Shown piece after piece: positions 29,802 through 38,449 of a stretch of DNA of 64,000 nucleotides. Location: assembly GCA_938039195.1 (NCBI GenBank), contig CALHVK010000115.1, positions 5,074-69,073 on the forward strand, in the 5' to 3' direction. The stretch's first letter is position 1, and each line of letters starts with the position of its first letter. A program made the translations under genes and the position numbers. The notes under the pieces are model-generated. The model had not been told where the DNA came from, did no database searches, and worked only from the letters and a program-made list of their open reading frames with translations. The DNA comes from an uncultured Carnobacteriaceae bacterium (GTDB lineage Bacteria > Bacillota > Bacilli > Lactobacillales > Aerococcaceae).

Positions 29802-29833
29802 AACAGCCCAAGCAGATTTCTGCTTGGGCTGTT
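29802..29833. terminator. Bidirectional terminator between comFC and gldA
   Basis: Perfect 14-bp arms AACAGCCCAAGCAG (29802-29815) and CTGCTTGGGCTGTT (29820-29833), loop ATTT, lie between convergent genes. U-runs are poor on both sides. Confidence 0.75.
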
Positions 29834-29852
29834 GGAATCTATCTAGTTATTT

Positions 29853-30947
29853 TTAGAATCTTGTAGTGACATATTGGTCAAGAGCAAGAAGAGCATTTGC
29901 GACATCTTCGGCAGTATAGTCAACAATCATTTGGTGGATGGTTTCGCCTTCTTGTGTTGCAAGGGCCCCAATCTTGAGTAAGTCTTCATATGGTACAGAA
30001 TCCAATTTTACTTCTTTGAGCGTTGTTGGTAATCCAAGTGCTTGATAGAAAGTAATGTATTTATCGAGTTCTTCTTTTGGACGATTTTCTAATAACAGTT
30101 GTGTCAATGTACCATAAGCTACTTTTTCACCGTGAGTTAGAGAGTGGATGTCTCCGTGAATGGCAGTGAATCCGTTATGGATAGCATGTGCTGCTGCTAA
30201 ACCAGCTGATTCAAAACCGATACCGCTAAGTAGTGTGTTCGCTTCTACCACGGCTTCTAAAGCAGGTGTCACTACTTTGGCATTTGCTGCGGCTACGGCT
30301 TGTAGACCATTTTCGAATAAAGTACTTTCGCAGACACGAGCGATGGCTTCTGCTGCAATCGTTGGCACTTGACCAACCATTGTGCCTCCTTGTGCTTCAA
30401 TGACTGCACGAGCCTCAACCCAAGTAGCAAGCGCATCGGCAATTCCTGAGATTAATAAACGAACAGGAGCATTGGCAATGACCTTTGTATCGACTAATAC
30501 TAATTCTGGATTTTTCTTGTAGAAACGATAGCGTTCAAACACGCCTTCTGCTGAATAAATAACAGAGAGGGCAGAAGTTGGAGCATCCGTTGAAGCAATT
30601 GTTGGTAAAATAGCTACCGGACAATTGGAGTCATCCGCAATCGCTTTGGCAGTATCGATAGTTTTACCACCACCTAAGCCGATGACTACGTTTAGTTGAT
30701 GTTCCTTCACAACTTCAGCAACGCGACGAACTTCATCATTAGTAGCTTCACCATGGAAGATTTCACGATGAACAAATGCGCCTTCTTTAACGAGGTTTTC
30801 TTCCAGTTCTTTACCGACTAAATCATAAACGATAGGGTCGCAAAGAAGGAGAAGTCGATCTCCCAAAGCCAACACGTGAGAAAGACCAGTTTTAAGAACA
30901 TCTTTCCCTTGAACATAACGAGACGGACTAGCAAATACTTTTTCCAT
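29853..30947 (-). CDS. gldA: Glycerol dehydrogenase
   Basis: 364 aa, iron-containing alcohol dehydrogenase fold using NAD+ and usually Zn2+. It oxidises glycerol to dihydroxyacetone. The nucleotide loop VIGLGGGKTIDTAKAIAD is near 88-105, and metal-binding residues fall in HAIHNGFTAIHGDIHSLTHGEKVAYG (split around residues 250-280). It stands alone on the minus strand between comFC and hpf; no dihydroxyacetone kinase is adjacent. The promoter and a strong cre-like site are in the upstream region (30982-31010). Confidence 0.92.
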   Translation of the reverse strand: MEKVFASPSRYVQGKDVLKTGLSHVLALGDRLLLLCDPIVYDLVGKELEENLVKEGAFVHREIFHGEATNDEVRRVAEVVKEHQLNVVIGLGGGKTIDTAKAIADDSNCPVAILPTIASTDAPTSALSVIYSAEGVFERYRFYKKNPELVLVDTKVIANAPVRLLISGIADALATWVEARAVIEAQGGTMVGQVPTIAAEAIARVCESTLFENGLQAVAAANAKVVTPALEAVVEANTLLSGIGFESAGLAAAHAIHNGFTAIHGDIHSLTHGEKVAYGTLTQLLLENRPKEELDKYITFYQALGLPTTLKEVKLDSVPYEDLLKIGALATQEGETIHQMIVDYTAEDVANALLALDQYVTTRF

Positions 30948-30981
30948 AAGAGTAACTCCTTTATAATTTGTTTACTACTTC

Positions 30982-31010
30982 ACTATATCGTTGAAAACGA
31001 TTTCTGTAAA
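30982..31010 (-). promoter_or_regulatory. gldA promoter with cre-like site in the spacer
   Basis: On the minus strand: -35 TTTACA (31010-31005), 17-base spacer, -10 TATAGT (30987-30982). The spacer holds TGAAAACGATTTCT when read on the plus strand (30992-31005), matching the CcpA cre consensus at 13 of 14 positions by hand count, inside ATCGTT-TTC-AACGAT dyad symmetry. Glucose repression of gldA is the inferred outcome. Confidence 0.72.
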
Positions 31011-31213
31011 TGAAGATTCTGTGTTGTTTTAACTAGGGATCTAAGACTTTCGAGAAAGGGGAAGAGATTGACTGAGGAAGAGATTGATTTTTCTTGGGAA
31101 TGATTCTAATCTTCAATGCTGTATGATTTTTCAAGTCATGAAAACAAAATTTCGCCAAAGAAAAGTCCTCAAAAATACCGTTTTTCCTTAACAATTCTTA
31201 ATGAAAGAATATT

Positions 31214-31251
31214 TGAAAACGGTTGTAAAAGCCCTGTACATGCTTTATAAT
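31214..31251 (+). promoter_or_regulatory. hpf promoter with a weaker cre-like overlap
   Basis: -35 TTGTAA (31223-31228), 17-base spacer, -10 TATAAT (31246-31251). TGAAAACGGTTGTA (31214-31227) matches 12 of 14 cre positions and overlaps the -35. The leader is about 85 bases long and ends in a stable 6-bp hairpin just before the RBS. Confidence 0.7.
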
Positions 31252-31341
31252 AAAACTATAGAAATCAAACGAAGCAATTCCTAAGAGTGGTCCTTAGGTA
31301 TTTCTTCAAATCTGGTTTTCCAGATGAAAGGGGAGAGTATT

Positions 31342-31884
31342 ATGTTTAAATATAATATCCGTGGAGAAAATATTGAGGTCACAGAAGCGATTCGTCAATA
31401 CGCAGAAAAGAAAATTAGCAAATTAGAGAAATACTTTACTGACGTTGCTAATGCGACTGTATACGTCAACTTGAAAGTCTATGCTGAAAAGACTGCAAAA
31501 GTTGAAGTTACGATCCCACTTCCTTATTTAGTTCTACGTGCCGAGGAAACTTCAATTGATTTATATGGAAGTATTGACTTGGTAGTCGATAAACTTGAAA
31601 GACAAGTTCGTAAACATAAAACAAAAATCAATCGTAAATCTCGCGAAAAAGGATTCGATATTGTGTTACCACCACTTCCAGAAGTGACTGAAGAGGAGGA
31701 AACAGGATTAGAAATCGTTCGTACAAAACGAATTGATTTGAAACCAATGGATAGCGAAGAAGCGGTTCTTCAAATGAACATGTTAGGACATAACTTCTTT
31801 ATCTACCAAGATGCTGAAACGAACGAAACAAACATTGTTTATCGTCGTAAAGATGGAAAATATGGTTTGATTGAAACGAATTAA
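31342..31884 (+). CDS. hpf: Ribosome hibernation promoting factor, long form
   Basis: 180 aa from ATG 31342, chosen because GGGGAGAG lies just ahead (an in-frame ATG six codons upstream would place the RBS inside the gene). Residues 1-100 form the RaiA/HPF domain that sits in the 30S decoding channel (NIEVTEAIRQYAEKKISKLEKYF). The C-terminal domain (about 125-180, with KPMDSEEAVLQMNMLGHNFF) mediates 100S dimer formation. Long HPF is typical of Firmicutes and is made in stationary phase or stress. Confidence 0.94.
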   Translation: MFKYNIRGENIEVTEAIRQYAEKKISKLEKYFTDVANATVYVNLKVYAEKTAKVEVTIPLPYLVLRAEETSIDLYGSIDLVVDKLERQVRKHKTKINRKSREKGFDIVLPPLPEVTEEEETGLEIVRTKRIDLKPMDSEEAVLQMNMLGHNFFIYQDAETNETNIVYRRKDGKYGLIETN

Positions 31885-32202
31885 TAGAATTTTAGGTGGC
31901 TTTTTTAAGCCACCTTTTTTGTCGTGAACCCAAATCGTGCTTATAAATAATGAGGTTGCGTATGAAAAAAAGCAGCAATAACTCTCCGTTTGGAACAGAA
32001 ATCGGGTTTCATTGACTTAAAACCTTAAAAAAAATAGGGGGACTTTGAAAAAAAGTCACCTTTTTTACTTTCTTAATTAGTTAAACAATGGTAGAATGAA
32101 TAAGATGCAATAGGTGTAGTCACCTATTTGTAGTACTTTTATGAGATTTAAAATGTTCACCGATTTAAAAACAGTGGTGAAAATAAAAAAGGAGTTAATT
32201 AA
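31885..32202 (+). other. hpf–secA intergenic region and secA leader
   Basis: 318 bases. After the hpf terminator the sequence is AT-rich. A TAGAAT at 32092-32097 is a candidate -10 without a good -35. The leader has two hairpins: AATAGGTG-TAGT-CACCTATT (32109-32128, perfect 8 bp) and TTCACC/GGTGAA (32156-32161 and 32176-32181) ending about 20 bases before the secA start. No upstream peptide gene of SecM or MifM type was recognised. Confidence 0.5.
31894..31920 (+). terminator. Terminator after hpf
   Basis: Perfect 9-bp arms AGGTGGCTT (31894-31902) and AAGCCACCT (31907-31915), loop TTTT, followed by TTTTTT. Confidence 0.92.
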
Positions 32203-34647
32203 ATGGCAAATTTTTTGAGACAGTTAGTTGAAAATGATAAGCGTGAATTACGTCGTTTAGGAAAACTAGCGGATAAGGTAATTGCGTTAGAATCTCAAAT
32301 GGCTGCATTAGAAGATGCTGATTTTCCAGTAAAAACAGAAGAATATAAAGAAAGATATGCTAAAGGGGAGTCTCTGGATTCATTACTTCCTGAAGCATTC
32401 GCTTTAGTACGTGAGGGAGCTAAACGTGTATTAGGCTTATTCCCATATAAAGTTCAAATCATGGGTGGGATTACACTTCATGACGGGAACATTGCGGAAA
32501 TGCGTACTGGTGAAGGTAAAACTTTAACAGCGACAATGCCTGTATACTTAAACGCATTATCAGGCGACGGAGTACACGTAGTTACCGTTAACGAATACTT
32601 AGCTTCTCGTGACGCTCGCGAAATGGGTGAGTTATACAACTTCTTAGGCTTGACTGTAGGGTTAAACTTAACAGGAATGTCATCAGAAGAAAAACGTGCT
32701 GCATATGCTGCAGACATCACTTACAGCACAAACAGTGAATTAGGATTTGACTACTTACGTGATAACATGGTGGTTTACAAATCACAAATGGTACAACGTC
32801 CATTAAACTACGCAGTTGTCGATGAAACAGACTCAATCTTAATCGACGAAGCGCGTACTCCATTGATTATTTCAGGACAAGCTGAAAAATCAACAGTGTT
32901 ATACCAACGTGCAGATATGTTTGTAAAAGGATTGAAAGAGGAAGAAGATTATACAATCGACTTAACTTCTAAGACAATCTCATTAACAGACGAAGGGATT
33001 AACAAAGCTGAACAAACATTCCGCTTACCAAACCTTTATGACGTGGATAACTCAGCGCTTGTTCACCATATCGACCAAGCTTTACGTGCGAACTACATTA
33101 TGTTACGCGACATCGACTATGTGGTAGATGAAGGTAAAGTAAAAATCGTTGATGGATTTACTGGACGTATTATGGAAGGTCGTCGTTATTCAGATGGTCT
33201 TCACCAAGCGATTGAAGCTAAAGAAGGCGTTGAAGTTGAAAACGAGTCTAAGACAATGGCGACAATCACTTACCAAAACTACTTCCGTATGTATCGTAAA
33301 TTGTCAGGGATGACAGGTACAGCGAAGACTGAAGAGGAAGAATTCAGAGAAATCTACAACATGAACGTTATTGCGATTCCAACAAACCGTCCAATTCAAC
33401 GTATCGATGGTCAAGATTTAATCTACCCATCATTACGTAGTAAATTCCGTGCGGTTGTTAAAGATATCAAACAACGTCATGAAGCAGGACAACCAATTCT
33501 TGTGGGTACTGTTGCGGTTGAAACAAGTGAATTGCTTTCAAACATGTTACGCGCAGAAGGAATTCCGCACGAAGTATTAAATGCTAAAAACCACTTTAAA
33601 GAAGCAGAAATTATCATGTCAGCAGGTCAACGTGGCGCTGTAACAATCGCGACAAACATGGCCGGACGTGGTACTGACATCAAGCTTGGTAAAGGCGTGA
33701 AAGAACTTGGTGGACTTTGCGTGATTGGTACAGAACGTCACGAAAGTCGTCGTATCGATAACCAATTACGTGGACGTAGTGGACGTCAAGGGGATCCAGG
33801 TGCAACGCAATTCTACCTATCATTAGAAGATGATTTGATGAAACGTTTCGGTGGAGAAAAGATGCAAGCAATTTGGGAACGTCTAAACTTAACAGATGAA
33901 GAAGATGATAACTTCATCCAAAGTAAGATGTTAACAAAACAAGTAGAGTCTTCACAAAAACGTGTTGAAGGGAACAACTACGATACTCGTAAAAGCGTCC
34001 TAGAGTACGATGAAGTTATGCGTGAACAACGTGAAATCATCTACTCACAACGTCTACAAATTATTAATGAAGAGAAATCACTTGAAAAAGTAACAAAAGG
34101 CATGATCCGTCGTACTATTCACCGTGTTGTGGAAAGTCATACATTGACAGATCAAAAAGAGTGGAACTTAGAAGGAATTGTGGACTTTGCTCACAACTCA
34201 ATCTGTGCTCCAGATGAGCTTTCAATTAGCGATTTAGAAGGTAAAACAGCTGCTGAAATCGAAGAAATTTTATACGAAAAAGCAATGGAAATCTACAAAG
34301 AAAAACAAGAGCAATTGAATGGCGACAATCAAATGCTTGAGTTCGAAAAAGTAGTTATCTTACGTGTGGTTGACCGTAAGTGGACAGATCATATCGATGA
34401 TATGGACCAATTACGTCAAAGCGTTGGTTTACGTGGATATGCTCAAATCGATCCATTAACAGAGTACCAAACAGAAGGTTACGAACGATTCCAACAAATG
34501 ATTGCTGCAATCGACTATGATGTAACACGTATCTTGATGAAATCTCAAATTCGTCAAAACTTACAACGTGAACAAGTACAAGGAGTTCGTAGTGTAGTGG
34601 CTACAGGTCACGACAGAACTTCTGATGACGATTCAGAAAAAGCTTAA
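32203..34647 (+). CDS. secA: Preprotein translocase ATPase SecA
   Basis: 814 aa. SecA drives secretory proteins through SecYEG. Walker A MRTGEGKT is near 101-108, the DEAD-type box is [13 protein letters not shown] near 207-219, and the second nucleotide fold has [13 protein letters not shown] and [21 protein letters not shown] precedes ATG. The protein ends in an acidic DDDSEKA tail and lacks the C-terminal cysteine-rich zinc domain that many SecA proteins use to bind SecB or lipids. This is a known variant in some lactic acid bacteria. It is followed by prfB. Confidence 0.96.
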   Translation: MANFLRQLVENDKRELRRLGKLADKVIALESQMAALEDADFPVKTEEYKERYAKGESLDSLLPEAFALVREGAKRVLGLFPYKVQIMGGITLHDGNIAEMRTGEGKTLTATMPVYLNALSGDGVHVVTVNEYLASRDAREMGELYNFLGLTVGLNLTGMSSEEKRAAYAADITYSTNSELGFDYLRDNMVVYKSQMVQRPLNYAVVDETDSILIDEARTPLIISGQAEKSTVLYQRADMFVKGLKEEEDYTIDLTSKTISLTDEGINKAEQTFRLPNLYDVDNSALVHHIDQALRANYIMLRDIDYVVDEGKVKIVDGFTGRIMEGRRYSDGLHQAIEAKEGVEVENESKTMATITYQNYFRMYRKLSGMTGTAKTEEEEFREIYNMNVIAIPTNRPIQRIDGQDLIYPSLRSKFRAVVKDIKQRHEAGQPILVGTVAVETSELLSNMLRAEGIPHEVLNAKNHFKEAEIIMSAGQRGAVTIATNMAGRGTDIKLGKGVKELGGLCVIGTERHESRRIDNQLRGRSGRQGDPGATQFYLSLEDDLMKRFGGEKMQAIWERLNLTDEEDDNFIQSKMLTKQVESSQKRVEGNNYDTRKSVLEYDEVMREQREIIYSQRLQIINEEKSLEKVTKGMIRRTIHRVVESHTLTDQKEWNLEGIVDFAHNSICAPDELSISDLEGKTAAEIEEILYEKAMEIYKEKQEQLNGDNQMLEFEKVVILRVVDRKWTDHIDDMDQLRQSVGLRGYAQIDPLTEYQTEGYERFQQMIAAIDYDVTRILMKSQIRQNLQREQVQGVRSVVATGHDRTSDDDSEKA

Positions 34648-34701
34648 TAACAAAGGGAGACGGCGAAGCATTTCGCCGTTTTCTTTTAGAAAGAGGTCAG
34701 T

Positions 34702-35824
34702 ATGGAAATTAGTGAAATTAGAAATGCGCTTGAGGCCATGAATGAACAAATCATCAGTTATAGGAGGTCTCTTTGACTTAGATCGCTTAGAAGAAGATAT
34801 CGCAGCCTATGAGCAAGAGATGTCTGAACCATCATTTTGGGATGATAGCGAAAAAGCGAACCAAGTCATTCAAAAGAATAATGAATTAAAGTCAATTTAT
34901 GATACTTTCCATAAAATGGAATTAGCGCATGAAGAGACGGGTTTGTTATTTGAAATGTATAAAGAAGAGCCAGATGAAGAAGTTCATGCGGAAATCGTTG
35001 AAGCGATTCGCTCTCTTGAGAAGGACTTGCAACAGTACGAATTAAGTATGTTACTGAACGGTCCACATGATAAGAACAGTGCCATCTTAGAAATCCATCC
35101 AGGTGCGGGTGGTACGGAATCGCAAGACTGGGGAAGTATGCTTCTTCGTATGTATATGCGTTGGGCTGAAAAACATGGCTACCGTGTTGAAACAGTGGAC
35201 TATCAAGATGGGGATGAAGCAGGGATTAAATCTGTAACCTTGTCGATTGAGGGGTTAAATGCTTATGGGTACTTACGCTCTGAAAAAGGGGTGCATCGTC
35301 TCGTTCGTATTTCGCCGTTTGATGCAGCTGGGAAACGTCATACATCATTCTGTTCGGTGGATGTCGTTCCGCAAATGGACGGAGATATTGATATTGAAAT
35401 TAATCCAGATGACTTAAAAGTGGATGTGTACCGTGCAAGTGGTGCTGGTGGACAACATATTAATAAGACATCTTCTGCGGTTCGTATTACGCATATTCCA
35501 ACGGGAATCGTGACGCAGAGTCAGGCGCAACGTTCTCAATTTAAAAACAGAGACCAAGCGATGGCGATGTTGAAGGCGAAATTATTCCAATTAGAAGAAG
35601 AAAAGAAAGCTGCCGAACTAGCAGCCATTCGTGGAGAGCAAAAGGATATCGCCTGGGGTTCTCAAATTCGTAACTATGTGTTCCATCCTTATTCAATGGT
35701 AAAAGATTTACGTTCTGGATATGAGACAGGAAATATTGGTGCGGTCATGGATGGAGATTTGGATCCGTTTATGGATGCGTACTTGAAATGGACGCTTGAG
35801 GGAACGAAAGCAACTGAAGAATAA
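34702..35824 (+). CDS. prfB: Peptide chain release factor 2 (programmed +1 frameshift)
   Basis: The real gene starts at ATG 34702 with AGAAAGAGGTCAG ahead. After 24 codons the frame meets CTT-TGA at 34771-34776; an internal Shine-Dalgarno AGGAGG (34763-34768) and the following C make the classic slip site, so translation skips T34774 and resumes with GAC at 34775. The joined product is about 373 aa. RF2 reads UGA and UAA; the SPF recognition motif ([15 protein letters not shown]) and catalytic GGQ ([12 protein letters not shown]) are present. The slip senses RF2 level through its own stop codon. Confidence 0.96.
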
Positions 35825-35832
35825 TAGTAGAT

Positions 35833-35859
35833 AAACACCTAGTGAGAGCTGGGTGTTTT
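35833..35859 (+). terminator. Probable terminator after prfB
   Basis: AAACACC (35833-35839) and GGTGTTT (35852-35858) extend through a T·G pair and AG/CT to a 10-bp stem with a 6-base loop. The T-run is short. Confidence 0.6.
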
Positions 35860-36073
35860 ACTGTTGCGAGGCAAATTGTTTTAAGTTCGTTTTAATTAAC
35901 TGTATTATTATTGGGTGAATCTTCCGTATAAGTTTAGGGGCAACCTTCAGTGCTTTAAAATATATCCAACCCTGTTTGCGCATAGAGTATGACACAGTGG
36001 TTTATTGACTTTCTTGAGGATGAGTTAATACTGCTAAAACAGAGTAGAGTATTGTCTTAAAGGTACGAATTAT

Positions 36074-36133
36074 GATACGAGTAGCAATGCCCACACCCAA
36101 ATCCTTCGCACTATGAAGGATTTCTCTCGTATC
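36074..36133 (+). repeat. Hairpin element A1 with duplicated closing arm
   Basis: GATACGAG (36074-36081) pairs with CTCGTATC (36126-36133). Inside, AAATCCTTC (36099-36107) pairs with GAAGGATTT (36115-36123). The arm CTCGTATCCT recurs at 36249-36258, so GATACGAG could instead close a larger structure that includes element A2. Confidence 0.6.
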
Positions 36134-36149
36134 CTGAGTAGTTGAACTC

Positions 36150-36249
36150 GGAAAAGCAGAAACGGCGTCCACTTCCCGGAGTCGTCCGCAGAACGTTTCA
36201 CGTTCTTTACGTCGCTCCGGTCCAGTGGTCTGTTTCTAACCGCTTTTCC
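36150..36249 (+). repeat. 100-base imperfect hairpin, element A2
   Basis: Nested complementary arms: GGAAAAGC (36150-36157) with GCTTTTCC (36242-36249); AGAAAC (36158-36163) with GTTTCT (36232-36237); CCACT (36169-36173) with AGTGG (36224-36228); CCGGAG (36176-36181) with CTCCGG (36215-36220); AGAACGT (36190-36196) with ACGTTCT (36200-36206). No protein frame explains it. A structured RNA or a small inverted-repeat mobile element are the main options. Confidence 0.65.
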
Positions 36250-36306
36250 TCGTATCCTTAATTTAATATTTCTGTAATCTTATGTGAAGGGGTTGTAATA
36301 TTCGGG

Positions 36307-36315
36307 TGCTATAAT
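36307..36315 (+). promoter_or_regulatory. Extended -10 promoter of ftsEX
   Basis: TGC-TATAAT, with no matching -35 at the usual distance. It lies 43 bases before the ftsE start and 50 bases after element A2. Confidence 0.6.
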
Positions 36316-36358
36316 AGGGAGGATTAAAATATCGAAGGATTAGAAAGCTGGTGAGTTT

Positions 36359-37045
36359 ATGATTGAAATGATGAATGTAACTAAGAAATATAATAAAGGG
36401 ATCACTGCTATTAATAATTTATCTATCCAAATTAAGGATGGAGAGTTCGTTTATGTAGTAGGACCTTCTGGTGCAGGTAAATCAACTTTCATTAAAATGA
36501 TGTATCGCGAAGAAAAAGCGACTAAAGGTAGAATTCGTGTAGGTAAATATGATTTGATGAAAATTAAAGATCGTCAAATTCCGTTCCTACGCCGTTATGT
36601 AGGAGTTGTCTTCCAAGACTTTAAACTTTTACAAAATAAAACAGTATACGAAAATGTAGCATATGCGATGGAGGTAATTGAAAAATCACCTCGTGAAATC
36701 AAACGCCGTGTACAAGAGGTTTTAGAGTTAGTAAACCTAAAACACCGTATTGATAATTTCCCAAATGAATTATCTGGTGGGGAACAACAACGTGTAGCGA
36801 TTGCCCGTGCAATCGTAAATACACCTGGTATCCTGATTGCCGATGAGCCAACAGGGAACCTTGACCCAGATACTTCTATGGAAATCATGGATATCCTTGA
36901 GCGTATCAATGAACAAGGAACAACAATCGTAATGGCAACACACAATAGCCAAATCGTTAACGAGAAAAAGCATCGTGTAATTGCGATTGAGAATGGTCAA
37001 ATTGTACGTGACCAAGAACAGGGGGAATACGGATATGAAGATTAG
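36359..37045 (+). CDS. ftsE: Cell division ATP-binding protein FtsE
   Basis: 228 aa ABC ATPase. FtsEX controls peptidoglycan hydrolases at the division site (PcsB or CwlO type in Firmicutes). Walker A GPSGAGKST at 35-43, signature ELSGGEQQR near 138-146, Walker B GILIADEPTGNLDPDT near 158-173. The start ATG 36359 gives MIEMMNVTKKY, usual for FtsE. It overlaps ftsX by 11 bases. Confidence 0.95.
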   Translation: MIEMMNVTKKYNKGITAINNLSIQIKDGEFVYVVGPSGAGKSTFIKMMYREEKATKGRIRVGKYDLMKIKDRQIPFLRRYVGVVFQDFKLLQNKTVYENVAYAMEVIEKSPREIKRRVQEVLELVNLKHRIDNFPNELSGGEQQRVAIARAIVNTPGILIADEPTGNLDPDTSMEIMDILERINEQGTTIVMATHNSQIVNEKKHRVIAIENGQIVRDQEQGEYGYED

Positions 37046-37922
37046 AACGATGGGTCGTCATATACGTGACGCCTTCAAGAGTCTTTTCAGAAATGGATTG
37101 ATGACATTTGGTGCTGTTTCTGCAGTTTCAATGATCTTATTAATCGTTGGGGTGTTCGTATCACTACTATTCAACGTTAATAAAATCGGTTCAGATATTG
37201 AAAATGACGTAAACGTACGTGTGTTTATTGATTTGGCAGCTGACCAAACAAAAACAGATGAATTAGAAGCAAAAATTAAAGCCTTAGATGGCGTTGAGTC
37301 TGTTACTTTCCGTTCTAAAGACGAAGAGTTAGAAGACGTAACAAAGAACTTTGGGGAAGAGTTATCATTATTTAAAAATGATGCAAACCCACTTCGTAAT
37401 GCGTTCGATGTAAAAGCAGTGGAACCACAAAAAACAAGTACTATTGCAAAAGCAATCGAAGGTATGGATTACGTAGCACGTGTTCGTTACGGGGAAGCTC
37501 GTGCGGACAACTTATTCCGTATTATTGCAACAGCGCGTAATATCGGTGCAGTTGTGATTTTAGGACTATTAGCATTAGCGATGTTCTTAATTTCAAATAC
37601 CATTCGTGCAACGATTTACGCACGTAGAACAGAAATTCAAATCATGCGTCTTGTAGGGGCGACAAAAGCTTACATTCGTTGGCCATTCTTCTTAGAAGGC
37701 GGTATGATTGGATTAATCGGTTCAATTATTCCAATTGGATTAGTATGGTCAGTATACCTATGGGTGTATAAAGGTGGTTCAGATTTCTTCTCTGGGTCAA
37801 GCTTTAGCCTACTCGATCCAAATCCATTCTTGATTTATGTATCAGCAGGAATGGTTGCCATCGGTGTTCTTATCGGTGCGTTTGGTTCAGTTCTTTCAAT
37901 GAGAAAGTTCTTGAAAAAATAG
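37035..37922 (+). CDS. ftsX: Cell division permease FtsX
   Basis: 295 aa from ATG 37035, preceded by CAGGGGGAATACGG and overlapping the ftsE end; upstream in-frame starts lie deep inside ftsE. A first membrane helix (about 22-45) precedes an external domain (about 50-170) with the typical VNVRVFIDLAADQ strand, then three C-terminal helices. The large loop contacts the hydrolase, which is not encoded here. Terminator follows at 37934. Confidence 0.94.
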   Translation: MKIRTMGRHIRDAFKSLFRNGLMTFGAVSAVSMILLIVGVFVSLLFNVNKIGSDIENDVNVRVFIDLAADQTKTDELEAKIKALDGVESVTFRSKDEELEDVTKNFGEELSLFKNDANPLRNAFDVKAVEPQKTSTIAKAIEGMDYVARVRYGEARADNLFRIIATARNIGAVVILGLLALAMFLISNTIRATIYARRTEIQIMRLVGATKAYIRWPFFLEGGMIGLIGSIIPIGLVWSVYLWVYKGGSDFFSGSSFSLLDPNPFLIYVSAGMVAIGVLIGAFGSVLSMRKFLKK

Positions 37923-37933
37923 TTAAAAATAGC

Positions 37934-37967
37934 AGGAGGAGTGCCGCTGTGCGCTCCTTCTTTTTTT
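37934..37967 (+). terminator. Terminator after ftsX
   Basis: AGGAGGAGTGC (37934-37944) pairs with GCGCTCCTTCT (37951-37961) using G·U pairs, followed by TTTTTTT. Confidence 0.82.
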
Positions 37968-38026
37968 GTTAAAGACAATATGCATAAAAGTTATAACGAG
38001 TTCTGAAAAACAGGTATAATCAAATA

Positions 38027-38342
38027 ACGAGTTTCGTATTGACTCAGAATAGGGCCATCGTTTATAGTAATTTCATCAGATAAAACAATGCAATGAACAG
38101 ATAAGTAAATAAAGAAGAACGTTAAAGAGAATCCGGTTGGTGGGAAAGGATACGGGGCAATTTATTGAAAATGGTCTGGGAGCAACAAAGGTGATGAAGC
38201 TTTTGCGATTTGTACTCGATAACGTACAAGGGTATCTTGCACCATGCAACGTACTTTTGGAGCGGTAAACTGTGAGGTTTATCGGAATTAGAGTGGTAAC
38301 GCGAAAACTTCGCCTCTAGTGTGTAGAGGGGAAGCTTTTTTT
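38027..38342 (+). ncRNA. Methionine-specific T-box leader of metQNI
   Basis: A -10 TATAAT at 38015-38020 starts a roughly 315-base leader. The T-box sequence AGAGTGGTAACGCG (38290-38303) is followed by a terminator stem CTTCGCCTCTA/TAGAGGGGAAG (38308-38334) and T-run. The likely specifier codon is ATG at 38171-38173, set between GAAA and GTCTGGGAG. Uncharged tRNA-Met would stabilise the antiterminator and allow metQNI expression. The downstream methionine transporter agrees. The 527-base gap 37923-38449 is covered by this leader plus the ftsX terminator. Confidence 0.85.
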
Positions 38343-38449
38343 ATGGCCCAAACCAAAATGGACAGAGCAACCATCTGTTGGAAATCACGAAGCGCGCATG
38401 TGGTTTTCAAACAAAGAACAATCATTTAACTAAAAAGGGGATTTATAAC

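Larger units (their letters stand above)
30948..31341. other. Intergenic region between divergent gldA and hpf
   Basis: 394 bases without a credible gene. It holds the gldA promoter and cre site (30982-31010), an 11-bp direct repeat GAAGAGATTGA at 31061-31071 and 31077-31087 (16-base period), the hpf promoter (31223-31251), and two small hairpins in the hpf leader: CCTAAG/CTTAGG near 31280-31298 and ATCTGG-TTTT-CCAGAT at 31310-31325. Confidence 0.6.
35825..36358 (+). other. prfB–ftsE intergenic region
   Basis: 534 bases with no convincing gene. It contains the prfB terminator, about 200 bases with nothing recognised (35860-36070), the nested inverted-repeat element at 36074-36258, and the ftsE promoter. 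Local GC is clearly higher from about 36150 to 36245 than in the flanks. Confidence 0.6.

Noticed and set aside
34742..34777. Start of prfB at ATG 34742 in the downstream frame.
   Set aside because: The upstream ATG 34702 with RBS and the intact frameshift signal explains the gene better.
35860..36070. Possible small gene between prfB and element A.
   Set aside because: No open frame with RBS of useful length was found.
36595..36945. 116-codon minus-strand frame inside ftsE.
   Set aside because: Antisense shadow of the ABC ATPase; similar mirror frames occur opposite other ATPases.
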